A stretch of DNA of 64,000 nucleotides from Parasponia andersonii. Taxonomy: Eukaryota; Streptophyta; Magnoliopsida; Rosales; Cannabaceae. Position 1 is the first letter of the stretch; each line of letters begins with the position of its first letter. Shown piece after piece: positions 12,859 to 23,570 of the stretch. Both the position numbers and the translations under genes were made by a program. The notes beneath the pieces were generated by a model, which did no database searches, was not told the DNA's origin, and worked only from the letters and a program-made list of their open reading frames with translations. The stretch lies in contig JXTB01000767.1 of NCBI GenBank assembly GCA_002914805.1, positions 54,780 to 118,779 of the forward strand. The letters are read 5' to 3'.

Positions 12859-15037
12859 AAGTTGATCAAAAATACCTTTTTCTCTTTTCTTCTATTTTTT
12901 TCTTCTTCTTCTTCCCTTGCTGTTACTGCTCAGAGCTCAGAAATATTATTTTTTGCCTCTTTTAAGGATACCCCAAAGGACCAAAGAGCTGTTTACTTCT
13001 CTGCCTATAAGGAAAGAATTTCCAATAGTTGTAGAATTACCAAAAAGACCTTGTGTTTTTTTGGGTTAAATAACAAAAAGGACTAATAAAGGAGCAAAGA
13101 AGTTAATTTTTCTTGAACGGTACCAATTGTCTATAAATGGGATATTTGGATAAACATCTTAGCTGGCTCTTGCAGGGGTTTTTAAGAATGACAATGCAAA
13201 TAAATATCAAGCAATCATTTAAATTCTATGCCAATTTTTTTTCTAAGCATTTTGAAATATATATTCTTTTTTTTTTTTTTTTTGCTTTTTTTTAACTCTT
13301 AAGTAATGCATTGCATGGATTAATAATTAAGAAAAGAAATAATAAAGTACAGTGCAGTGCAATGCATGGATTGGCAATGCATGCATGGCAATGGCAATGA
13401 ATAAATTGACCAAATTCAGGGAGATTTGAGAAAGATGAGTAATTGGATTGGAGAATGCATATAACATGCAATTTGACCAATTGGGTGTGGAGAATGTAAC
13501 ATGAATTTGACCAAAACTTATTGGATTGTGTATGATTTATAGTGGGTTCAAAAAGAAGCTTCTAAGTTCTACTTATCTTCTTTCCTTTTTTTTTTTTTTT
13601 TTGCAAAATTTATTTGCTTATTTCTACATTATTGTGAATTTAGAGTCACCAAGATAGACTTTGAAACAAAAAATCAAATGGAAACATTATTAGTGGAAAG
13701 AAAAATGAAACAAAAAGAGAATAAACAAGTGCTCAATTCAACCTACGAGAAAATTAGCTACGTGATCATGACTATATATATAAGGTGAAATTGCACTCAC
13801 AAGTAAAGAAAGTCATGATATCCATGCTTCCAACTGAAAAGCATAGTGGGGGTCAAACTGATTTTTAAATTTCAAAAGAAGACTCGTGACCCTTTTTTTT
13901 TTTTTAAAATTAAAAGTTTAAACTTCTTTGATTGCTCCTCTTATCAATAAAACAAATATGATTCGCTTTAAAGTCATCTCATGCTTATATTTGGCGTTTT
14001 GTGTAGCCTTTTTGGTTCCAAATGTTGAAAAACAACCAAAACGGTTAAAAACCAGTAAGAAACCTTATCATAAAATTTCTAATTTAGCTACCAAGAATTG
14101 TTATCAAGTTGTTTTTATTTAGATTCTAACACAGAGTAGAGAAGTTATGTGGTATCGAATACAAGACATTTCTAAATGTGAGATCATATAATTGTTTTTT
14201 TAATAAAATAATACGTGAATTCCACATACCACCAAAATTTAACAGTTCAAAAAATATTCACGATTGCTAAGAAAAATATTTCCTAACCTACCGTAGAATT
14301 CAATTTTGATGTAATGTGAAAAGAAAACACTAGACATATTTTATTATAAGATGCATAAAACATGACAGGACAAAAAATAAATAAATAAAAATAAAGAAAC
14401 CACTTTGGACAACGACGTATCAATTTCAAATCAACTTCAAACAACCTTAAAAGCAAATGAGAAAAACTCACGTGAAAAAGAATAGAAAATGGATGTCTAA
14501 TGTTTGATTTGGTAGAACATGCTTTGAATGGATTGTCCATTCCAATGCCTATTCCATTCTATTGCATGGTTTGTATTTCAAACAAAGAACTTATTATTCT
14601 TTTGAAATGACAGTTATTTTCGTGATAGAATACTAATTTATTCCCCCTTCCAAAAAAATAGTAATTATGATTCTACTATTTATTTAATTTATTTAAAACT
14701 AGATTTTTATTTTTCTGCTAGACAAAGACACGAGAAAATAAGATTAATTCTATCAATATAAATATTTGTTCCTTTTTATTTCACTAGTTCAAACAAAGAA
14801 TATCACCCATATTTTAATTCTAATTCTATTTCATTGCAATAGAATGTTTCATTCCTACAGACAAAACATGCAATTATTACTTTTAAGATCATTGTCTACG
14901 ATGACTATCTAAAACTATCACAAACTTAATGATCGATATTCATTATTTTTATGACAAACCAGAAAGGGGCCATAGGGAAGATGGCAATAAATGAGCCATT
15001 TCGTAGGTCCAAACTGCACCTACAAACGTCAATCAAG

Positions 15038-15074
<37 letters not shown>

Positions 15075-17408
15075 CTTCTTGTTTCTTCGACTAACGGTGA
15101 ATGTGAGACCATTTCAAAGTTCACGTACGACCTTGCTTACCAATGATGATAATTGTGACAGTGTAGGCACATTTTGCTATGACTTATTTACGTTTTGTTT
15201 TGTGTCATGTCACCCGTGTTTATTATAATGTTTTCATATTTTAGAGTCTAGATGCTCGTGTTTATTAAAGTACTCTTACATATTTTAGAATTTAATTGTG
15301 CCTTGCGTCGTATCATATTGTTATTAATATTGTGTTATATTTTCTTAACTAATCGCCCATATTTTTATATATTCTATTATCATGTTTGCTTATGATATTA
15401 TACTACTCTCATGCAGGATTTTGCACATTTTTTGATATTACATTATTTTCATACCTACATTGTACTTTTTTCTTTTTTTACATTATATGGTTTTCATGCT
15501 TAATCATACTCATTTATAAACTTATATTATTTATATGCCACATATGTGTTAGTTTTCATTTATAAACTTATATTATTTATATGCCACATATGTGTTAGTT
15601 TTTGTAGTTGTTGTAGTTTTTTTTTCGTTTTAATTTCAAATTTGACCGCTTTAATACAATTTGATTTACTCCACATATATTTCAAATGATAATTAAATGA
15701 TAGTTACTAATTGTTTATGTAATAAAAATTGATTATTTGTGAAATGAAAATAAATATTAATATAAAAATTAGTCAAAATTAAAATAAACTTTTATGTAAG
15801 TGAAGTCCAACCAGTATAATCTGAATATATTATTAAAATATATTTTAAAAATTACAAGGATAATTAATCTAGTTAAGTACATCTAACTAGGTTGACACGT
15901 ACTAAATTACATCAAATACAGATCTCATTAATTAAAACTAGTTTTCATCAAATACTATTACTATTAACTTCTTTAATTTGAGTAGGTCGGCAACTACTCA
16001 AACTATATAAAAGTATATAACTCAACCATTAAAACTAATTTACATCAAATTAAGATTGGGGGTTATTTTTTTAAACAGAAGTTTACGAAACATTTGTTTA
16101 TCTATTTTTTGAATTTTTTTTAATATACAGTGGTCTTCTTAAAAAATGTTTGATATTCGTTATTTTAAAAATAATTTTAAGAATTTATCTTATAAGAATA
16201 AACTATTCTATAATCATATAGATATTAAATAAATGTTTCAAATTTTATTTATTTCTATTTGTATTTAAAGAATATTTGGACTTTTACTCCCCCCAAAAAA
16301 AAAAGAATATTTGAACTTCAATCTTTTTTATCTGAGGCAGGGGGAGGGGGAGATTTTGCAAACATAGTTACCATATTTAGCAATTTTGGCAAGAAGCAAA
16401 GCTTCTCAAGTTGTAAAATAATTGCTAACAAAGTTACAAATAATTATCATTTTGCCTAATATATTGAATGGCTTGACATACTTATAAAGCATTGTCAAAA
16501 GCCACGATGCATTGACTGAATAATATTGTTAAGTATTATAGAGCAAAGTTGAGATTGATTCGACAAAAATATTGAATTGTATCTATAGAAAGGCATTATA
16601 ATCTTTAAAATAAAGTTATGACTTACAATTTCTAGTTATGCAATAATAGCATTAACAAAACTAATTATCAAATAGGCTCGTTTGAAAAAAAAAAAAAAAA
16701 AGGCTTTTAAAAGAATAATAAACTAAAAAAAAAATCTTATATAATTATAGTAATCGTACGGTTACTAACATAGCACTAGGCTGCAACTCCACGAGTATGT
16801 TGTGCCAACTTTTTGCATTTACTTTTTTTAATTATTTATTGCAAAAGAGTGTTTTAAATAAGCAACTTAGTAACTAATATTTTTTATACTATTATTGCGA
16901 AAGTCGCCCATTTGTGAACGTATTTAAAGATATAATGTCCTAAAGAGTAAACGCGACACTGTTATCTAGTACATTTCGACATTATTTGACAATACTTACT
17001 GTTGAACCATTCTATACGTGAGCAAAATGGTAATAGCATAATTGCTCATAATTTAATCATATTATAAGTTATTTTACAATTTAAATTGGTAGATTTTTAT
17101 AGGATGAGCCGATTCTTTACTTGTTAGGGAATAATAATAAGAGTATTTATAGATGCATTCTCTTTTATACTTTTATATAAATCTATAATCAAGTAAAGAA
17201 TTAGAAAAGTTTGAAAGACAGTGAGCAGGAGATTATGTCTAATAATAATTATTATTATTTAAGTGAGTAATACTATGAATAACAAAATTTTGTACCAAAA
17301 TCTTACACACTGAAGATGCGTATACTTTTGTAACTACTCTTCATATCAAAATAAAATTACATCATTTAAAATTACGTAATTGAAAAAAAAATGAGACATT
17401 ATTAGTGT
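12856..17408. other. SRT1 upstream region and AT-rich gene-free DNA
   Basis: The first few hundred bases are the SRT1 promoter side. Beyond about 13.2 kb I see no coding exon. Present are T runs (13268-13283, 13587-13602), a TA repeat (15042-15069), a 46-bp tandem duplication (15511-15602), and segments at 14500-14870 resembling degraded transposon ends (AACAAAGAAT and ATTCCATTCTATT blocks on both sides). A small inverted repeat (TTCTTTACTTG near 17113; CAAGTAAAGAA near 17192) may be a short MITE. Confidence 0.5.
15511..15602. repeat. 46-bp direct tandem duplication
   Basis: A block beginning CATTTATAAACTTATATT is repeated immediately at 15557 with essentially no change, so the duplication is recent. 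It lies in gene-free DNA. Confidence 0.9.
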
Positions 17409-17537
17409 AAAATTTTATTGTAAGAGCAATGTTAGGGAGAAACATAATATCCATACAAAACATACACAATGATTTAGTACGTGTTTTGAGCTACTTACAT
17501 ATAAATGAGCCCCTATTTCAAAATTATGGGTAGTTAA

Positions 17538-18307
17538 TGTTGGAGCGGTTTTCACCAACTGTCCACGTGTCTTTGATACCCTAAAGAGTTTTCGACTTCA
17601 GACAAGATCAGAGAGGCGGGGGAGGCCACCTGCAAAGACTCTCCGATGCTTAAGCCAGTTGATTATCTTTTTTTTCAGGGTAGCAAAGATTTAGTTCTTC
17701 TTTTTATATGTATATCTTTTCAAATGTTTCTTTTTGTATGCATACATGCTTCTCTTTTGGGGACGCATCGTTCATATATATAGTCCTGAAATTGTGAACC
17801 TCATAGTTCTCAATCCCAGGACCGAGTACATTTTTCATCATGACTTACACCAGAGGTCACGGGCCGAGATTACCATGATTCTCCCTGCATCGTTGTAGCC
17901 TAGTTTCCGCCGTCTTCTATGGCTCGAGTCTATCAGGGGCGAGATTTGGATAAATCGCCAATCTGTCAGGATGGTTTGTCCCATGCACACACCTACTCAA
18001 GATCGCATTAAATGCTCTGTCTGGGTCTGGAGCTGTGAGTTGCTTCCCATTGAACTCTTGTGGAAGACCCTTGGGGCTTCCGACTCCTAGCTGTTGAGGT
18101 AAGAATCGAACTGGGCCGAGTCCATCCAGGATCTGGGATGGGCTCGGCCCTAGCCTCGAACAGCCCAATGGCCTATGCGGTACCACGTGCGACTCGCGTG
18201 GCCTTTAACTAATCACTCTGGACACGTGTCGGATGGTGTGCCCCGAATATGATCTGTTTTGTCACTTAATCGTCCACGTGGTGTATGATTTATGAATGGG
18301 TCTCACA
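17538..18307 (-). repeat. 3' LTR of the gypsy element (left copy)
   Basis: 770 bp, TGTTGGAGC...GGGTCTCACA on the + strand. The adjacent internal sequence (18308-18325), read on the - strand, is purine-rich (GGGAAATGAGGGTAGT), as expected of a polypurine tract next to a 3' LTR. This supports the - orientation. Confidence 0.93.
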
Positions 18308-18521
18308 ACTACCCTCATTTCCCTAGTTGATGGATTCGTATCCATCAAATGGGGAAATCGTTTCTCCGTTCCTCTAATTTGAGGGATACACGTGGCTCCT
18401 CCACTGCCGACACGGAGGCACGCCATCCCATGTCACAAAATTTTTTTAAAATTTCGAAATTCCGATGGTTCGGTCTTCCTTGCTCTGCCCTTTTCCAAGA
18501 AAAACTCTTCGGCTCCCTCTC

Positions 18522-18528
18522 TATAAAA
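18522..18528 (+). promoter_or_regulatory. TATA box of the antisense gene
   Basis: TATAAAA lies 131 bp before the first ATG, in a setting (TCTCTATAAAAGCC, then CTTAGGGTTTCC in the leader) typical of plant Pol II promoters. It is only about 215 bp from the 3' LTR, so the antisense gene seems to have a promoter separate from the LTR. Confidence 0.6.
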
Positions 18529-18652
18529 GCCACATTTACGCTCATTTCTTACTTTACCAAAATCTCAAAGTATTTCAGCTTTCTCAGATCTTAGGGTTTC
18601 CGCACCTCCTTTTTCTTAGAACCTTTTGTCTTCTTCGATCACATTTAAAACG

Positions 18653-21600
18653 ATGGCCCTGGAACTAAGTCAGAAACTTCGTCCTGTCGTGGATTCCAAA
18701 TTAGGGTCGTTGAGGAGGCAGCTCTGCTTCCCCGGCGGAGTCACTTTAGAGAGGGTCGACAGCCCAACGGACTGGTACCTTTACCCCTCTGCTCCAGAAG
18801 GCTCCATCATTCTGGGGAGGCGGCATCTAGAGTGGTTGCGGTTTCCTCTCCCTCCTTTGGTCCATCAATTCTTTACCCTCACGGGTATTCATCCGATGTA
18901 GCTCAATGCTAAGGAATCATGATCTTGATGGGGCTTTCCATCATGTCAGTCCTCTATAACATACATATAGACCTGGAGGTAGTCTTTTATGCCTATAAGC
19001 TCACCCTCATCCCCAAAAAGAGCTCCTACCCCACTTTCTACTTTCAACCGCTCTCGGGACGCCATATTTTCTAGGGCTTGCCGAGGTCAGACAAACAGTG
19101 GGACTCCCACTCTAGGCTGTACGCTGTCGGAGGGGCATGGTGCTCTCCTTAGGTTAATGGGGAGTACTTCCAAGTTCCTTTATCTTTTCTGCAGAGTAAG
19201 TACTAGGTCGTAATTTTTGGGTTCGTGTTTACCTCGTTCGTTATTGCTTATGATGTTTTTCCTTGTGCAGCCTCTGCTGAAGAAAGCATATTTGAGCCGT
19301 AACTGTCGGCGGGGCGGCTCAACGAGCTGGAAATGATCGTCATTTTTGGGTCCCCTGGGGATTGCCGACACGTCCAGGCCACCCTGAACCCCCGGGTCAT
19401 GAATATGATGCCTAAGATGATTTCCTACCTTCCCTTTCCGCTGGATACCTGGGTTATCACGAAGCACCTGCGGAGCCAGCTCGATGCCTCGGCTCTGAAC
19501 CGGTTCCGTCGCGATGAGCAGAGTCGCATCGCCATGGTGGGTCGCCAGGTTACGGTGTCGAGCTAGCTGGCGGGTCCCTGCGACCTGGTGGCGCCGACTA
19601 GCCACGAGCTCGAAGAGGCCGTGAGGCTCATGGCCGAGGAGTGCGTCAGGCTCCGTAGAGAGGAAACTGCCGCACCTAAGAGAGCTAAAGGTGAGTCCAT
19701 TTTCGTATTCTGGAGCTCCGTCGACCGGGTTGTAGCTGTGTTCTAACTACGTTGCTTGCTCTTTATAGGTTCTGACGCAGGCCCTTCAGTAGACCCCTCC
19801 CCAGTTAAGGGAAGTGTCGCTGTGCACAAGACTCGATCTAAGGTACCCACTGGTCGACGCCTTGTGGTGTCTTCAAAAGATGAAGCACCTGCGGTCCCCT
19901 CCCCCGATGCTAGCAGACCTCCGACTCGGGAGATGACGACCATAAAAGTCGTCCTTCCTGGGGAATCCACCGCTCCGACCTTTTCCTCCCCCCACTCCGG
20001 TTCGAAGATGAGCGCGGGGTCCGGTACTGCCTGCCCTCGTGAGCTGATTGCTGAGCTTAGTGGGGGGGCTCCGAGGTTGAAATCTCGACTGTCCTCCCCT
20101 CCTCTGTTCCCAACAAAGCGGCGTCATGAGGCCGACTCATCCAAAGAGAAGGAAGGCTCGGCAAGAAAAAGGGGCAGAACTGCCCCCTCTTCTGGGGCCA
20201 CGCTGACCCTCATGAGGAGGAGAAAGTCTGTGCACGGCGGCCCGTCGGGGGGAACTGGTCAAGACAAGACCGAAAAATCACAATCAGGCGGGGCTCTGAC
20301 GAGGGTGGCAGCCATAACTGCCGATGCAGCAGCAATCGCTATGGCGTCCTCTGCTGAGGGTACGTTGACCCCGGCTGTCGCCGAAGGTGCGCTCAGCGAC
20401 GCTCAGCTTTCTACCATCCCAACTGCCGCCGCTTCAGGAGGAGAGGGTGTCCTCGCAGTTGGCGGGGTGGAGTCGTGTTCCTCAGGCGAGGACAACACCC
20501 AAGGAGAGGGTCCAGCTACGGAGCCTGAGCTGGAGGCACTTTCCTTAGAGAACGTTGAGTTCGTCGCCAGCCGTAACATTGCGCAGGTTTGGCTCGTCTG
20601 GCCGCCACCTCCATATTTTTTTTTTGGTATCCTTGCTGAACACTGACTTCCCTTTCTTGTATCTTGCAGCTAGCCACCGTCCAGTCCTTCTATTCCTCTT
20701 GCATCAGGAAGCTGACCGGGGAGTTGGATTCCCGCTTTGCATTGGCCGAGCGGAGCGAGGCCGCCCTTGCCAAGTTGAGGGCTGACTTCGACTTGTATCG
20801 GAGCCTGGATGAGGCTAGAGTCGGCAGCGCGGTGGCTCATGCCCTGAGTGTCGAGAGGACCAGGTGCGAGGAGCTGGCCGCAAAGTTGGCTGAGGCGGAA
20901 GCCGGCAGGCTCGCTCAATCTGAGGCCGCCAGGTTGGCCCAAGACGAGCTCAGGGTCAAGAAGAAGGACCTGCAGAATGCAGGGGCGGAGATGGGGCTGG
21001 CCTTCATCGCCCGCGATATGGCCGTCGATGATGCCAAAGAAGCAAGGAAGGCCGAAGCGAAAGTCAAACTAGAGGCCCATTCTCTTTAGCGCAGGCTCGA
21101 CCAGTCCAATGAGGTAAACTGACATCTTTGCTTGGATCACAAAAATTTGATGGGGGCTTATGCAGAGCTGTCTCGCAAGCACGGCAAAGATCTGGCCGAC
21201 ATTAACACTCTTTTGGTCGACTTGTCCCACTCGCAAGCGGAACTGAGGCTGGCGGCGCTGAGGGACAGACTGGCGGATGTGGAGAAGCTGAAAACGAGGT
21301 ACCAGAGGCAGGTGAATGTCTTTTCTGCTGAGAGCTATAGGTCTGGCTGGGAAAACAGGAAGTTCGAAGGCCACATGGAGGTGGTAATGCCAGACCAGTT
21401 CGATGAACAGAAAGGCGTCGAGAGGGACCATTATTCCATCAAGCATTACATGCAGCAGCTAGGGGATGAGATTAACATCGTGTACCCTGCTGATGTGCTG
21501 AGGATACTCAACGAAGAAAAAGACGGGCCTTCTGCATCCGTCTCTGTTACTAAGGAGATTGTCCTCGCTTCCGGTCCGCTAGAGCAAACCTTAGAGGTTC

Positions 21601-21752
21601 CTTGCGGTCAACCTGAGCTTGGGGCCTCAACTGGTGATGGGTCTGGAGCGGTCGTTTTGTCCAGTGATGACTCCAACCCTGGCATGCCGCCCTCTGCAGG
21701 AGCTGGACCAAGTGCCGAACCCGGTCGCGCTCCCCTGGCCGGAGGTAATTAA
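18653..21752 (+). pseudogene. Spliced antisense gene inside the gypsy element (Transposase_28-like N-terminus, coiled coil)
   Basis: A plus-strand gene opposite to gag-pol, between integrase and the 3' LTR. I infer four exons: 18653-19195, 19271-19690, 19769-20586 and 20670-21752, with introns of 75, 78 and 83 bp. Allowing one lost base near 18915, all junctions keep phase and give about 954 codons. The N-terminal 180 residues (LERVDSPTDWYLYP, FPLPPLVHQFFTLTGIHPM) resemble the Putative gypsy type transposon family (PF04195, from memory). The middle (19770-20560) is rich in Ser, Pro and Gly. Positions 20670-21330 encode a long Ala/Glu/Lys/Arg-rich coiled coil. Antisense ORFs at this place are known in Tat elements, but their function is not. 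About seven in-frame stops make this copy a pseudogene. An alternative last exon may run from 22081. Confidence 0.7.
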
Positions 21753-22075
21753 GGCCTCTTGTTCTGTATATTTATAAAATAGGTGCCCGTTGTAACTATT
21801 TGTTTAAATAATAGATGACGTGCTATTTTCCCAAGCTTATTCTATTCTCTTACTCCTTTTATTGACCGCGTTTAGTGTTAGGGTCAGAGATCGTGTATGA
21901 TGTCATTCCCTTGTCGGCAGCGCAGCCGGTGATTGGGTTTGACTCGGCTGTAAATAGTTTTGAGTTCTTAGTGAATTCTCCCCGTACTTTGATCGACTAG
22001 ATTAACTTTGGAGACCGGGATATGAGTTTCGGCCCATCTGGTTTCGAGGATGTATAACCTCTGTTGTGACTTATC

Positions 22076-22345
22076 TTGGCAGAATTCGACCTACGCGTGT
22101 GGCTGGACTTCTCTGACCCCAAATGGGAACGCGCAAGGAACCAGCTCCAGGGTTTGGTCGACTACTATTCGGATCTGTCGCTACAGAGGAGAAGGCCTGA
22201 ACTCGGCTCTCACCGGGAGCGAACAGAGCACTACCACTCTGATGTGTCTCTGCGAGTCCGTCCAAGACCTGCCTCTTATAAGTAGAGCTTCTGGATGTGC
22301 GTCCCTGTCGACCATGCGCTTTGTACTTTTAGGAAATAATAAACA
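22076..22345 (+). other. Possible alternative terminal exon and poly(A) region of the antisense gene
   Basis: After the TAA at 21752 a possible donor (GGAG|GTAATT at about 21745) and an acceptor (CTTGGCAG ending at 22080) would join in phase to 68 more codons (EFDLRVWLDFSDPKW start, ending ASYK and TAG). AATAATAAA near 22335 could be a polyadenylation signal. This is a model from splice consensus only. Confidence 0.3.
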
Positions 22346-22399
22346 GAGTTTGATTTTAACTTCTGTCTTCTGCCTAGTTTTGTACTGGACTACTTCCAA

Positions 22400-22880
22400 A
22401 GGGTAGGCTCTAACTCCGTTCATTCTTAGTTCATGCGTAATTGAACTGTTCTCTTGGTAGGCTCTGCTTCCAATGGGTAGACCCTGACCCCGCTTTCCTT
22501 TGTCTCGCATGCGGTTCAACGTTCTCTGGGAGGGTCTGCTTTCAACGGGTAGACCCCGTCCCTGCTTTCATTTTAGCTTTTCGTACAGCTAAGGTGCTCC
22601 TTAGGGAGGATCTACTTCCAACGGGTAGACCCTGTCCCCACTTTCCTTTAGCTTTTCGCATAGCTAACATGCTCCTTGGGGAGGGTCTACTTCCAACGGG
22701 TAGACCCTATCCCTGCTTTCCTTTAGCTTTTCGTACAGCTAGGATGTTCCTTGGGGAGGGTCTACTTCCAACGGGTAGATCCTGTCCCCACTTTCCTTTA
22801 GCTTTTCGCATAGCTGACATGCTCCTTGGGGAGGGTCTATTTCCAACGAGTAGACCCTGTCCCTGCTTTCCTTTGAGGGC
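22400..22880. repeat. 75-bp tandem repeat array inside the gypsy element
   Basis: About six to seven units of roughly 75 bp, each with a GGAGGGTCTACTTCCAACGG-like core. The central units alternate between CGTACAGCT/TCCCTGC and CGCATAGCT/TCCCCAC variants, giving a 150-bp higher-order period. Because 75 is a multiple of three, it leaves long spurious open frames. The array lies between the antisense gene and pol. Confidence 0.9.
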
Positions 22881-23425
22881 AGGTCGCAAGCTTTCGTCGC
22901 GTGACTCTTTCTTTTTCGTACATTTTCTCGGGCCATCGGCAATCCTTTTATTGCACGATGTGATTTCCATAGTACGATCGTTTTCAAAGTCTGCTGGCAA
23001 GTTTTTGGTTGCACAGCTCTTTCCCTCTTCGTACGTTTTCTTGGGTCGTCGGCAAGCGACGTGATTCCCTCAGTACGATCATTTTTGAGGTCTGCTGGCA
23101 AGTTTTTGGTTGCGTAGCTCTTTCCTCTTTATACGTTTTCTCAGGTCAACGGCTAGCGTTTTAGTGCACGATGTGATTTCCATAGTACGATCGTTTTTTA
23201 GGCCTGCTGGCAAGTTTTTGGTTGCGCAGCTCTTTCCTCTTCGTACGTTTTTTCGGGTCATCGGCTAGTATTTTAGTGCACGATGTGATTCCCATAGTAC
23301 GATCATTTTCGAGGTCTGCTGGCAAATTTTTGATTGCGCAGCTCTTTCCCTCTTCGTACGTTTTCTTGGGTCGTCGGCAAACGATGTGATTCCCTCATAG
23401 TACGATTCTTGATTGCGTGAATAGT
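22880..23425. repeat. Second tandem repeat array (about 105-125-bp units) inside the gypsy element
   Basis: About four to five diverged units, each with a CTGCTGGCAAGTTTTTGGTTGC block, then CTCTTTCC, TTCGTACGTTTTCT, and CATAGTACGATCGTTTT. Unit length varies because some copies lack the GGCTAGCGTTTTAGTGCA part. It directly follows the 75-bp array and precedes the end of pol (23571). Confidence 0.85.
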
Positions 23426-23570
23426 GCGTGGGGTCTGTCACTGTAGGCAGACCCCTTTTCCATAGCAATCCAAAGGATAAATCCGTGTGGCAAAAAATTT
23501 GACCTGTTTTGGAATTAAGCTTTTTAATAAAATAAGCATTTACATGGATCTTACAACATTTACAAGCGTC

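Noticed and set aside
22441..23064. Plus-strand frame with 25-residue repeats (GLLPTGRP-type)
   Set aside because: It exists only because the DNA repeat is 75 bp long; no start context, family resemblance or conservation of codon positions.
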